A stretch of 32,121 nt of DNA from Williamwhitmania taraxaci (lineage in GTDB: Bacteria; Bacteroidota; Bacteroidia; Bacteroidales; Williamwhitmaniaceae), in NCBI RefSeq assembly GCF_900096565.1, contig NZ_FMYP01000046.1:1-32121 (forward strand), given 5' to 3'. This document shows positions 16,582 to 25,395 of the stretch, one piece after another. Both the position numbers and the translations under genes were made by a program. Each line of letters begins with the position of its first letter. The stretch's first letter is position 1. The notes below the pieces were generated by a model that was not told the origin of the DNA, made no database searches, and worked only from the letters and a program-made list of their open reading frames with translations.

Positions 16582-16804
16582 AAAATCCTTATCGATAAAA
16601 ACTAAACTACTTTGTGAGAAGATATGCAACACGGATAAGCTGTTGTATTACCTACCTTTCCGCACTATATTCTTGACTCAAAAGCAATAACAAAGTTAAT
16701 GCTTTTGACCAATTATGATGAGTTAGGTGGTCTTTTTTTACGAATGGAAAAACGCATCATTTAACCGATCGGTAACCAGCACATTAACATTTTACAAAGA
16801 GAAA

Positions 16805-16842
16805 AGCCTATCGCATTCCCTAAAAAAGGGTTGCCATAGGCT
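16805..16842 (-). terminator. Intrinsic terminator after the KAS III-like gene
   Basis: On the minus strand agcctatggcaaccc pairs with gggaatgcgataggct around a T-rich loop, with a few internal mismatches, 27 bp after the stop at 16870; cttttctctttg follows. The hairpin is strong, the T tract moderate. Confidence 0.7.
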
Positions 16843-16869
16843 CTCTATACTGAAGAATAGTAACTGAAT

Positions 16870-17958
16870 TTACACGGTCTTATACACAAATGCATTGATA
16901 TTCATACCGGCTCCTACCGAGGCAAAAACAAGGTATTCGTCCTTCTTGAACTGTTGGTTTTCCATCTTCCCTTTTGCAATCATATCGTAGAGAATAGGGA
17001 TGGTCGCCACCGAGTTATTCCCAAGCGTCGAAATTGTCATAGGCATGATATCGGCGGGAACCTCCTTCACTCCATATAGTTTCAGCAAACGAGCAAGAAT
17101 AGCATCGTCCATTTTAGCATTAGCCTGATGGATAAGCACCTTACCAATATCCGAAATGTTAATTCCTGCCTTATCGATACACTGTTTAACCAATTGTGGA
17201 ACATGATTTAGTGCATACTCATAGAGCTTTCTCCCATTCATCTTAAGAAAGAGGTCATCGCTTCCATATTCAGGGTTATAGGACAAATCCATGGTAAGCA
17301 GTTGACCATGATCGAGGGTATCGGAGCGGGTAAGGTGTGTAATAATTCCTACAGGAGTAGGACTTTCGAGGGCCTCAAGGACTACTGCCCCTGCACCGTC
17401 GGAATAAATCATACAATCAATATCGTGGGGATCGGCAATGCGCGAGAGTGTTTCGGCACCAATTACCAGAACCCGCTTGGCATCACCCGAACGAATATAG
17501 TAATCGGCTTGGATAACCGCTTGAATCCATCCCGGACAACCAAAAGGGAGGTCGTAGGCAACCGTAAATGGATTTACAATACCAAGCATGCGCTTAACGC
17601 GCGAAGCAAGGCTGGGGACAATATCGGTACGCCGATTCTCCTTACTAACATCACCAAAGTTATGGGCAACAATAATATAATCAAGTGTCTCCATATCGAT
17701 ACCGGAGGTGGTTAGCGCATCTTTTGCTGCCAAAAAGGCAATATCCGAAGCCTTTAAATCATCGGTTACGTAGCGACGCTCGCTAATTTCCGTAATCTGA
17801 TGAAATTTTTCGATAACCTCTTGATTAGACTTTTCTATTCTTACGCCAGAAGCATTAAAGAATTCATTGTTCAAGAAATTTTCATTCTTTACAACTTGGG
17901 TGGGAATGTATCTGCCAGAGGCAGCAATTGTGGAATAAACTGGATAACTCATATGCAT
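16870..17958 (-). CDS. 3-oxoacyl-ACP synthase III-like ketosynthase (362 aa)
   Basis: This is a thiolase-fold condensing enzyme of the FabH (KAS III) family. The active site can be read: C141 in DLPFGCPGW, H277 in LIHQANAKMDD and N314 in TLGNNSVATIP, corresponding to the Cys-His-Asn triad of FabH. Length (362) is longer than typical FabH (about 320), with an extra ~15-20 residues in the N-terminal part (residues 30-48). It condenses an acyl-CoA or acyl-ACP with malonyl-ACP. The departures from the FabH signatures (PHQAN and GNTSAAS) suggest a paralogue with a specialised acceptor rather than the housekeeping enzyme. No acyl-carrier protein or other fab gene is nearby. The Met at codon 3 (17952, MSYPVYS) is a plausible alternative start. 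Confidence 0.88.
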   Translation of the reverse strand: MHMSYPVYSTIAASGRYIPTQVVKNENFLNNEFFNASGVRIEKSNQEVIEKFHQITEISERRYVTDDLKASDIAFLAAKDALTTSGIDMETLDYIIVAHNFGDVSKENRRTDIVPSLASRVKRMLGIVNPFTVAYDLPFGCPGWIQAVIQADYYIRSGDAKRVLVIGAETLSRIADPHDIDCMIYSDGAGAVVLEALESPTPVGIITHLTRSDTLDHGQLLTMDLSYNPEYGSDDLFLKMNGRKLYEYALNHVPQLVKQCIDKAGINISDIGKVLIHQANAKMDDAILARLLKLYGVKEVPADIMPMTISTLGNNSVATIPILYDMIAKGKMENQQFKKDEYLVFASVGAGMNINAFVYKTV

Positions 17959-17989
17959 GTTCGTTTCTAATACAAAATTCCAACAGCGA

Positions 17990-18022
17990 CAAAGCGAACA
18001 AGGTAATGGTTATTTTTTCAAA
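17990..18022 (-). promoter_or_regulatory. Possible promoter of the KAS III-like gene
   Basis: On the minus strand a tttg (18019-18022) and a tcgctttg (17990-17997) are separated by 21 bp, approximating the Bacteroidota TTTG / TAnnTTTG pair, with one mismatch in the -7 box. It lies about 31 bp before the start at 17958. Confidence 0.35.
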
Positions 18023-18151
18023 TTGCAAATGACTATAAACAAGACTTTATAAGGCTTTTAACCTTCCAATTTTGCAATTCATAAGGGGAAAAATGACGGT
18101 TTGAGGTTATTTTTAACCAAACTCGGCGACTTGCTGTCTGAAAAAGAAGTA

Positions 18152-18186
18152 AACCAATACCGTTGTGATTTGCAACAGTATTGGTT
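18152..18186 (-). terminator. Hairpin terminating the phosphorelay operon
   Basis: The arms aaccaatac-c-gttg and caac-a-gtattggtt pair except for one mismatch, around a 7-nt loop. The hairpin lies 75 bp beyond the stop of the hybrid kinase and is followed on the minus strand by the pyrimidine-rich tacttctttttc. The remaining part of the gene-free stretch 17959-18260 holds only the KAS III promoter candidate. Confidence 0.65.
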
Positions 18187-18260
18187 CCTGATTGAGCGGG
18201 TCATAAACAAACTCCAAATATATCTGACAGCACAGGAAGGGTTAATACGTTCAGAACGTT

Positions 18261-20576
18261 CTATCTAAATAAGTGTTCATTGATCTTGGATATCAACACC
18301 TTTCTCGTAAAAGGTTTTGTCACAAAATCGGAACAACCACATGAAAATGCTTTGTTTCTGTCAATTTCGGTAGAATAAGCAGTCAAGGCTATAACAGGGA
18401 TATCAGGTAAGAATTCTTTAATACGTTTTGTTGCTTCAAAACCATCCATATCCGGCATCCTAAGGTCCATAAGAATAAGATCAGGTGGTTCTATTTTGCA
18501 TAATTGTATTGCATTGCTGCCAGTTAAAGCGTGGCGTACTTTAATATTAAGATCCGACAATAATTCTCGAACGAGCTCAAAATTAATTACATCATCCTCG
18601 GCTACCAATACAATTTTTGTAGTAAGTACTTCTGAATTCTTTTCTTCAGAAATATGATGATCACCTATATTTTTGTTTTTTACAATATCATAAGGTATTG
18701 TGAAAAAGAAGGTTGAACCTTCATTTTGTGTTGATGTCACCCACATTTTTCCTCCCAAAAGTTCAGCATATGCTTTACAGATTGATAAACCAAGCCCAGT
18801 TCCCTCGCATAGTCGAGCTTCTGAATGTTCAACCTGATAAAAACGGTCAAAAATCTTGGTGAATTTGTCTTCGGATATTCCAATTCCAGTATCGGATACA
18901 TGAAACTGTATATTACCGTCGATAAGACTGTACCCAATATTTATTTTCCCCTGCGAAGTAAATTTGAGAGCATTATTAGTCAAGTTGGAGAGAATCTGGG
19001 TAAGTTTTGTCACGTCTGTTATGATATTGGCTGCAGGATCAGAGAGCCCGATATCAAAACCAAATTCCAGACTTTTTCCAGATATAAGCGTATTGAACCG
19101 GTTATATAAATCATTCATTATTGTATTCAAATTAAACTCATCTTTATTGAGTTGCAAAATGCCTGCTTCAATATTTGAGAATTCAACAACATCATTGACA
19201 ATAGCAAGTAAGTGATCGCTGCTCCGATTAATAGTCTCGATGAAGGATCTCTGTTTTTCAATAGACAGTCTCGGGTTATCGAGTAATGAACTGAATCCAA
19301 CAATAGCATTTAATGGTGTTCTTATTTCGTGAGAAATATTACGAAGAAATGCAGTTTTTAACTTATCGCTTTCTTCCGCTTTTTCTTTAGCTGAGATCAA
19401 CCCCTGCTCAATTATTTTTCGGTCGGTAATGTCCTCAAATGTTGTATAGACCTGATATGCAATACTTTCTCCGGCCACAAACTGAGGTACGGCGTTTACA
19501 TTTATCCAGGTAGTTCTTTCATTTTGAGGATTGAAAATTCCCATTACTACATTACTTATTTCTTTCCCTGTTTTAAGAGCCTCAATCGATGGATGGGCTT
19601 CTCCTATAAAGTCGGAGCCATCTTCATGAATTGCTTTCCAGCGGGGATCAAAAGATGTTCGTCCCATCATCTGATCGAGAGTCAATCCTAAAATTCGTTC
19701 AGAAGCTTTATTTGCAGATATTATTGCTCCATCTGCTGCCTGGTAAATCACGCCCTGGAGCATCGTCTCAAACAAGGTTCTGTGTTTTACTTCGCTTACT
19801 CGAATCTCCTCCTCCAAACGTTTTCGTCCGGTAATATCCTCTATAATGCAGTACGCTCTTAACTCTTCACCTATACTATTATTCAAAACTGATGAGTTCA
19901 CAAGCACGGTAACTTCCTCACCATTTTTTCTTGCCATTTTGAGTTCATCAGAACAGATTAATCCGGTTTTGAATATCTCGCGTAGCGATTGTGTTGCTTT
20001 CTCAGCAGAAGCCGGATAAAACATCTTTGTAAAAGACTGGCCAACTAATTCATCTTTAGTATATCCAAGTAATAAATATGTTCTATTATTACAATCCAGA
20101 ATAATTCCCTCTGAATCAAGAGATAAGATCATATTTGGCGCTTCCTCAAAAATACTCTTGTATTTTTCCCTTGTTTCGAATAATTCTTCATTTATTCTCT
20201 TCAGCTGAATTGAGTGCTTAATGGTACGATTTAGTAATATTGCATTGACCTGATTTTTCGGCAGGTAATTCAAAGCTCCTTTACGAATCGCTTCAATACC
20301 AAGATTCTCATTATCTACGCCAGTAATAATTACTATCGGGCTCCTTGGATTGATTGAAACAATCTCATCAAAAGTACTCATGCCTTGGCTGTCAGGTAAT
20401 CCAAGATCGACAAGTATAATATCAAATTTCTGTCCTCTAATACGCAAAAGGCTATCGGCAAGAGTTGAGGTGAAGTGTATTGAATACGTAACACTTAAAT
20501 CCAATCTAAGATATTCCTCTATCAGCCTAGCATCGCCCTGATTATCTTCTATTATAAGGACACTAATGGTATCCAT
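18261..20576 (-). CDS. Hybrid sensor kinase/response regulator, REC-PAS-PAS-HisKA-HATPase-REC (771 aa)
   Basis: This is a cytoplasmic phosphorelay protein; no membrane segment is visible. The N-terminal receiver (residues 4-122) has acidic E10/D11 and phospho-acceptor D57 (IILVDLGLPD). Two PAS domains follow at about 136-250 and 262-385, each ending in an EDIT-type motif. The kinase core has H416 in FLRNISHEIRTPL, an N-box NLTNNALKF (~531), G1 DTGIGISED (~562) and G2 EGTGLGLSI (~591). A C-terminal receiver (residues 654-771) has D704 in LILMDLRMPD and the conserved Lys in VTKPF. It is the third gene of the operon, nine bases after the stand-alone receiver, so it can both receive phosphate at D57 and autophosphorylate. 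There is no DNA-binding or enzymatic output domain. Ligand unknown. Confidence 0.93.
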   Translation of the reverse strand: MDTISVLIIEDNQGDARLIEEYLRLDLSVTYSIHFTSTLADSLLRIRGQKFDIILVDLGLPDSQGMSTFDEIVSINPRSPIVIITGVDNENLGIEAIRKGALNYLPKNQVNAILLNRTIKHSIQLKRINEELFETREKYKSIFEEAPNMILSLDSEGIILDCNNRTYLLLGYTKDELVGQSFTKMFYPASAEKATQSLREIFKTGLICSDELKMARKNGEEVTVLVNSSVLNNSIGEELRAYCIIEDITGRKRLEEEIRVSEVKHRTLFETMLQGVIYQAADGAIISANKASERILGLTLDQMMGRTSFDPRWKAIHEDGSDFIGEAHPSIEALKTGKEISNVVMGIFNPQNERTTWINVNAVPQFVAGESIAYQVYTTFEDITDRKIIEQGLISAKEKAEESDKLKTAFLRNISHEIRTPLNAIVGFSSLLDNPRLSIEKQRSFIETINRSSDHLLAIVNDVVEFSNIEAGILQLNKDEFNLNTIMNDLYNRFNTLISGKSLEFGFDIGLSDPAANIITDVTKLTQILSNLTNNALKFTSQGKINIGYSLIDGNIQFHVSDTGIGISEDKFTKIFDRFYQVEHSEARLCEGTGLGLSICKAYAELLGGKMWVTSTQNEGSTFFFTIPYDIVKNKNIGDHHISEEKNSEVLTTKIVLVAEDDVINFELVRELLSDLNIKVRHALTGSNAIQLCKIEPPDLILMDLRMPDMDGFEATKRIKEFLPDIPVIALTAYSTEIDRNKAFSCGCSDFVTKPFTRKVLISKINEHLFR

Positions 20577-20585
20577 GGGACAGAT

Positions 20586-21035
20586 TTATTTACCATTTGG
20601 TAGTTTGACAATAGTTAACCAAAAATCCTCAATAGATTTAACAACCTTCATAAACTGATTCAGGTCAATTGGTTTTGTTATGAAGCAATTGGCATGAAGA
20701 TTATATGATTTCAGAATATCCTCTTCCGCTTTTGAAATTGTTAAAACTACTACAGGGATTCTTTTCAAATCATCATTCTCTTTGATTTCTTGCAAAACCT
20801 CCCGGCCATCTTTCCTTGGAAGATTCAGGTCGAGAAGGATTATATCGGGTCGTTCAACTTCCGAATATTTACCCTTTTTATTCAAATAATCCATTGCTTC
20901 TACGCCATCTTCCACATGGTTTATGACATTTATGATTTTGCTGTCTTTCAAGGCTTCCTTTGCCAGACGGGCATCTCCCGGATTATCTTCAACCAGAAGA
21001 ATGCTAACAGGTTTAATAGAATCTAGATTTTTCAT
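20586..21035 (-). CDS. Stand-alone receiver protein (Rcp1-like response regulator, 149 aa)
   Basis: This is a single REC domain with no output domain. It has the acidic pair in LLVEDNPGDARLAKEAL (E16, D17), phospho-acceptor D69 in IILLDLNLPRKDG, a conserved Thr in VVVLTISKAEED and the Lys in CFITKPID. The VEDNPGDxRL and LPRKDGREVL signatures are those of Rcp1-type regulators, which pair with phytochrome-like or PAS kinases carrying a SHDLQEPLR H-box. The kinase encoded just upstream has that H-box. It most likely shuttles phosphate between the upstream kinase and the downstream hybrid kinase. It is spaced 13 bp after the first and 9 bp before the third gene, so it is certainly in one operon. 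Confidence 0.93.
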   Translation of the reverse strand: MKNLDSIKPVSILLVEDNPGDARLAKEALKDSKIINVINHVEDGVEAMDYLNKKGKYSEVERPDIILLDLNLPRKDGREVLQEIKENDDLKRIPVVVLTISKAEEDILKSYNLHANCFITKPIDLNQFMKVVKSIEDFWLTIVKLPNGK

Positions 21036-21048
21036 TTTCAGTCACATT

Positions 21049-23034
21049 TTATTTATTAATCGTGAAATAGAATGTAGTTCCTTTACCAACCTCGGATTCT
21101 AGCCATATTTTGCCATTATGCCGTTCTATTATTCTTTTGCAGATGGCTAGGCCTACTCCTGTTCCGGGGTATTGAACTTTGGTGTGGAGTCGTTGAAAGA
21201 TTTGGAATATCCTTTCAAAATACTGAGGAGCTATTCCAATGCCGTTGTCTTTGACCGAGAATTGGTGATATCCCGCTTCAGAATGGCATGATATATGAAT
21301 GATTGAAGTCCCTTCAGACCTAAATTTAATTGCGTTATCAATTAAGTTCTGAAACAACCGAATCAGTTGTGATTCATCACCTACAACAAAAGGAAGATCA
21401 TCACTGGTAACAATAGCGCATGTCTCTGTTATTTTGGCATGAAGATTATTAATTGCCTGACCCAATACCGAAGAAGTATCGAGTTTGATGAACTCTTTGC
21501 CTCGAGTGGTGACTCGTGAAAACTCAAGCAGATCATTGATAAGCATTTGCATCCTATTGGCACCATCTACTGCAAAGTGGATAAAATCGTGGGCATCAGT
21601 ATCAAGTTTGTCTGAATACTTCTGCTCGAGAAGCTGTGTAAAACTTGATACCATTCGCAATGGTTCCTGAAGATCGTGAGATGCAACATATGCAAATTGT
21701 TCCAACTCTTCATTAGACCTTTTCAGATCTATTACATATTTATTCAGTTTTTCTTCCATTAATTTGCGATCTGTAATATCACGTGCCGCAGCATAAATCA
21801 GTTTTCCAGAGGGAGCAGACTGCCACTCGAGCCATCTGTAAGTACCATCTTTGCAGCGATAACGGTTGACAAAACATATTACTGCCTCCTGTGAGGCGAG
21901 TTTTGAAACCACATCTAGAGTAGGTTGAAGATCATCAGGATGAGTGAAGTCAAGAAAAGGCTTAGCCATGAGCTCTTCCATTGTGTATCCAAGGGTCTTC
22001 TCCCATGCAGGGTTCAATAACCGAAAATTACCGTCGGTATCAGCAATACATAGAAGGTCGAGCACCACTGAAAAGAATCCATTTAGGTCTTTTATTTTCG
22101 CCTGTAAGGCCTCTTCTGCCCCTTTGAGATCGCTAATGTCACGAATTGATCCAACAAGAAATTTATTACCATTATTGTCACTAAATCGTGTCTTCCTTGT
22201 AGAAATTGTTCGCGATTGGCCATCTCTTACAGTAAGTAATTCCTCATTTATATTTTCCTTCCCATCTATGAGCACCTGCTTATCAATCCTTAAAAAACTT
22301 TCCCGCTCCTCAGGAGTCACATCTTCGGCAAGTGTTTTTCCTATAATATCAGACCTCCCAAGATCAAATATTTTACAAAATGCATCATTTACAATAAGAA
22401 GTCTGCTTTGGTCGTCCTTCACGAAAACCGGGTCGCCCATGCTGTTGATAATATTATTGAGGAATATCTCACTTTTTTCTGCAATTTCTTTGGCTTTTAA
22501 TAGTTCATTTTCTATAAGTTGCAACCCAACCAATCCCATTTCCCCAATTAACAAGGTAAGTTGAGAAAGGAAATCCATACTCTTTTTTACATCCTCGTCA
22601 CTAATCACAGGAACATTAGACAATGCCTTCAAATATTTTTCCTCATCAAACCCATATTTATGAGCCTGTTTTTTAAAAAAATCAAGATCGGGCTTCTCCG
22701 AAAGAAACTGACCAATAAAGAAGGTACCTACTTGTTCGTTGTTTATTTTAATAGGAAAAGCAACATCAGTCATTCCGTTCAAACATTTATACATATTAAA
22801 TGGCATGCCACTTTTGATGTTGTTTGCCAGAGAAGTATCACTTTCCACACAGTTTTTGCAGGTATCCTTGTTAATCCGGTGGAACTTAGTGCAGATATCC
22901 TGCCAACCTGTTGCAATTAGAACTTTACCTTCCAGGTCGAGGACAGCAGTCCCCATATGTGTCAAAACAGTATATTTCTCCAGAAGGAGATTAAGACCGG
23001 AGATATCTATAATTTCTGAAATATGCTTCTCCAT
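21049..23034 (-). CDS. Sensor histidine kinase with PocR sensory domain, PocR-PAS-PAS-HisKA-HATPase (661 aa)
   Basis: The first gene of the phosphorelay operon encodes a soluble kinase. Residues ~8-175 form a PocR-type ligand-binding domain with its conserved cysteines C48, C59, C62 and C84 and the block GMTDVAFPI...VGTFFIGQF. PocR domains are thought to bind small organic ligands such as diols. Two PAS domains span about 188-305 and 316-425, the second with the W-x-W tail of PAS3-like domains. H453 in VASHDLQEPLR is the phosphorylated His of the phytochrome-type H-box. The ATPase domain shows NLIDNAIKF (~563), DNGIGIAPQ (~596) and GTGVGLAICK (~624). It partners the adjacent receiver, 13 bp downstream. 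No obvious promoter match was found in the upstream stretch. Confidence 0.93.
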   Translation of the reverse strand: MEKHISEIIDISGLNLLLEKYTVLTHMGTAVLDLEGKVLIATGWQDICTKFHRINKDTCKNCVESDTSLANNIKSGMPFNMYKCLNGMTDVAFPIKINNEQVGTFFIGQFLSEKPDLDFFKKQAHKYGFDEEKYLKALSNVPVISDEDVKKSMDFLSQLTLLIGEMGLVGLQLIENELLKAKEIAEKSEIFLNNIINSMGDPVFVKDDQSRLLIVNDAFCKIFDLGRSDIIGKTLAEDVTPEERESFLRIDKQVLIDGKENINEELLTVRDGQSRTISTRKTRFSDNNGNKFLVGSIRDISDLKGAEEALQAKIKDLNGFFSVVLDLLCIADTDGNFRLLNPAWEKTLGYTMEELMAKPFLDFTHPDDLQPTLDVVSKLASQEAVICFVNRYRCKDGTYRWLEWQSAPSGKLIYAAARDITDRKLMEEKLNKYVIDLKRSNEELEQFAYVASHDLQEPLRMVSSFTQLLEQKYSDKLDTDAHDFIHFAVDGANRMQMLINDLLEFSRVTTRGKEFIKLDTSSVLGQAINNLHAKITETCAIVTSDDLPFVVGDESQLIRLFQNLIDNAIKFRSEGTSIIHISCHSEAGYHQFSVKDNGIGIAPQYFERIFQIFQRLHTKVQYPGTGVGLAICKRIIERHNGKIWLESEVGKGTTFYFTINK

Positions 23035-23440
23035 AAATAAATAATATTAATGGTTAATCATTTCCAATGACAAAAAATAAATTATCTGATTAAGAATAAA
23101 GCAAGGTACATCATAAAAACGAATTACGAGGTATCTTTTTAGAATTTGTTATTCTTGCAATTGCAATTGTTATCGCTTGTTAGAAACATTGAATGGACAT
23201 ATTAGAATCCATTTTGGCCAAGTATAGCTGGTCAAAAGCAGATCTTTTGGCAACGGAGCGGTTCCGGAAAAAGGACTGAAATATTCTGCTTTTACTCGAT
23301 AGGCTCGTGAACTCTCTTCGTTCGGATGCTCGGAGTTTCCGGTATGGGAATTAGTGAATCTGGTCTCGTAAAATCACCTTGCTACAAACTAACTAGAAAA
23401 CCCAATTGTGCTTATTTTAGTCATAGTTTTCCATATGCCA
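23035..23440. other. Gene-free stretch upstream of the phosphorelay operon
   Basis: This is AT-rich near 23035-23200, including the direct repeat tgcaattgcaatt at about 23156-23168. The rest is unremarkable. No coding sequence or clear promoter was found. Confidence 0.4.
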
Positions 23441-23485
23441 GTAAACGCAAAGGCAAACCATCAGTTGGTTTGCCTTTGCGTTTAC
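23441..23485 (-). terminator. Perfect 20-bp hairpin after the Old Yellow Enzyme gene
   Basis: The arms 23441-23460 (gtaaacgcaaaggcaaacca) and 23466-23485 are perfectly complementary over all 20 bases, with a 5-nt loop. The hairpin begins 28 bp after the stop codon at 23514 on the minus strand, where a terminator is expected. It lacks a U tract, so it may instead act as a 3' stabiliser or be an inverted repeat of other origin. Confidence 0.65.
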
Positions 23486-23513
23486 GAGTAACTACGAAAT
23501 GCGTTAATGGCAA

Positions 23514-24578
23514 TTACAGTTTACCACGCAAATATTGGATTGGCCAATCGATATCGTCGCCCAGCTGCTTTGCTGCGTTGAGTGGGAAGTAGGGATTTCG
23601 GAGCGATTCGCGGGCAATAAGGATAAGATCGGCTTGCTCTTGTTGCAGAATATCCTCTGCCTGCTGTGCATCAGTTATAAGTCCAACGGCTCCAGTCATG
23701 ATTCCTACTTCTCTTTTTATACGCTCGGCAAAGGAAACCTGATATCCCGGCGCCAGTGGAATCTTTGCATAGGGCACCATTCCCCCCGAAGAAGTATCAA
23801 TCAGGTCGACTCCTAGTTGTTTTAGTATGTGGGCAAGCTTAACGGATTCATCAACATTCCAACCACCTTCAACCCAATCGGTAGCAGAGATACGCACAAA
23901 TAGAGGCAGGTTTTGGGGCCATACCTCCTTAACTGCTTCCACAACTTGCACAAGTAAACGTATTCGGTTTTCAAAACTTCCACCATATTCATCGGTTCGG
24001 TGGTTGCTTAGTGGCGATAGAAACTGATGTAGAAGGTAACCGTGCGCGGCATGTATTTCAACCACTCTAAATCCAGCCTTGTACGAGCGCAAGGCAGCTC
24101 GGCGGAAGTTGGAGATAATCATTTTTATACCTTCAATGCTTAGAGCCTCGGGGATTTCATCGTCGCTATTAAAAGCAACTTCCGAAGGAGCAATAGTAGT
24201 CCAACCACCCTCCTCTTTTTTAAGTTGCTTTCCGCCCTCCCACGATCGAGCACAGCCGGCTTTACGTCCAGCATGCGCCAGCTGAATTCCAGCCACCGCT
24301 CCCTGTTGATGAATAAAAGCGGTAATCCTCTCAAGCATCTCTATGTGTTCCTCTTTATAGATTCCCAAATCATGGGCCGAAATACGCCCTTCAGCCGAAA
24401 CTGCAGTGGCTTCGATTATAATTAAGCCGGCACCTCCAACGGCGCGACTACCTAGGTGTACCAAGTGCCAATCGCTAGCAAAACCATCAATGGCCGAATA
24501 CGTACACATTGGCGAAATGACAATCCTATTACTAAAGGTTACATCCTTAATGGTGAGTGGTGAAAAGAGTTTTGACAT
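23514..24578 (-). CDS. namA: Old Yellow Enzyme, YqjM/NamA-type NADPH dehydrogenase (354 aa)
   Basis: This is a cytoplasmic FMN-dependent ene-reductase that uses NADPH to reduce activated C=C bonds. The YqjM subgroup markers are present: C25 and Y27 in VISPMCTYSA, the AHAGRKA block (residues 101-107), H176/H179 in EIHAAHGYLLHQFLSP, and NHRTDEYGGSFENR after it. VRISATDWVEGG and LILIARESLRNPYFP near the C-terminus complete the FMN-binding barrel. Length is normal. It is read as a single gene with its own hairpin terminator. It lies 46 bp downstream of the last gene of the carotenoid operon on the same strand and could be reached by read-through, but nothing ties it to carotenoids. Confidence 0.92.
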   Translation of the reverse strand: MSKLFSPLTIKDVTFSNRIVISPMCTYSAIDGFASDWHLVHLGSRAVGGAGLIIIEATAVSAEGRISAHDLGIYKEEHIEMLERITAFIHQQGAVAGIQLAHAGRKAGCARSWEGGKQLKKEEGGWTTIAPSEVAFNSDDEIPEALSIEGIKMIISNFRRAALRSYKAGFRVVEIHAAHGYLLHQFLSPLSNHRTDEYGGSFENRIRLLVQVVEAVKEVWPQNLPLFVRISATDWVEGGWNVDESVKLAHILKQLGVDLIDTSSGGMVPYAKIPLAPGYQVSFAERIKREVGIMTGAVGLITDAQQAEDILQQEQADLILIARESLRNPYFPLNAAKQLGDDIDWPIQYLRGKL

Positions 24579-24624
24579 GACAGAAACAGATTATTCATTA
24601 ACTACAACAGAAATTTCTTTTAAA

Positions 24625-25395
24625 CTACTTTTTCTTCAGTTTTGCTTGCACTTCTGGTAGTAGGTGCATCTTTACCCAGTCGAACTCGGGGGCAATTACC
24701 AAGGCTTTTTTGTAGATGGCCTCCGCCTTTGCATACTCGTCCAATTTGTAGTAGCAAGTTCCGAGGTTTGCAAGGGCATTTACGTAAACCCAGCGACATT
24801 GGTTTGGATCCATCTTCTCGAAAGCAGCAATGGATTTTAGGTAAAACCCAACCGCTTCTTCAAGGTCGCCCCCAAAGATATAAGGGGTAAACTGCTTAGC
24901 ATTGGCCTTATCAATTAAAACATACGCATTCATGGGGGCGGTGTTAAGCGCCAAATCGATTATTCGCAAACTCTTTGGCCCATTTATTGGTGCCCCAAAT
25001 GGTCTCAATTCTACAGTGAATGCCAAAAAAGATGCCTTAAGTGCCATAGCTTCTGCATTCTTCGGATTTTGAATTAACAAAGACTCAACGTTAGCAAGTC
25101 CCTTGTCGAGATCAACAAGTGCCCCTTTTCCCTTTTTCTCATTGATAAGAAAAGCAACTAACCCATAGCGCGTTCGGGCAATCTCCAAGAGCAATTCGCT
25201 GCTTGGATGAGTTGCATTAATCTTTTCCATTTCTGGCAAGAATCTAACCCATTGGCTAACATTTCCTTCGACATAAGTATTATAGAGCTTGCAGCGGTAT
25301 AGCTCAACGGCTGTAGGTTCCAAAGCCCTAACCGATAGCGAGGTTACCATAAAAATGAAGGCTACTACTAAGCCGATATATCTCTTCCTTTCCAT
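24625..25395 (-). CDS. Exported TPR protein at the end of the carotenoid operon (256 aa)
   Basis: A signal peptide covers residues 1-24 (basic MERKRY, hydrophobic core, cleavage near VRALE), so the protein is probably periplasmic; no lipobox is seen. The C-terminal half contains a clear tetratricopeptide repeat, VNALANLGTCYYKLDEYAKAEAIYKKALVIAPE, preceded by more degenerate helical pairs (residues ~75-190, including NPKNAEAMALKASFLAF). TPR units mediate protein-protein contacts. The gene overlaps the end of the glycosyltransferase gene by 28 bp, which argues for co-translation and a shared job, perhaps in placing or stabilising the carotenoid assembly enzymes. I know of no characterised equivalent in a carotenoid pathway. 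Confidence 0.85.
   Translation of the reverse strand: MERKRYIGLVVAFIFMVTSLSVRALEPTAVELYRCKLYNTYVEGNVSQWVRFLPEMEKINATHPSSELLLEIARTRYGLVAFLINEKKGKGALVDLDKGLANVESLLIQNPKNAEAMALKASFLAFTVELRPFGAPINGPKSLRIIDLALNTAPMNAYVLIDKANAKQFTPYIFGGDLEEAVGFYLKSIAAFEKMDPNQCRWVYVNALANLGTCYYKLDEYAKAEAIYKKALVIAPEFDWVKMHLLPEVQAKLKKK

Noticed and set aside
15985-16632. GTG start at 16632 for the hypothetical gene
   Set aside because: The ATG ending at 16581 has a well placed aagga and a better N-terminus; the upstream 17 codons show no sign of protein.
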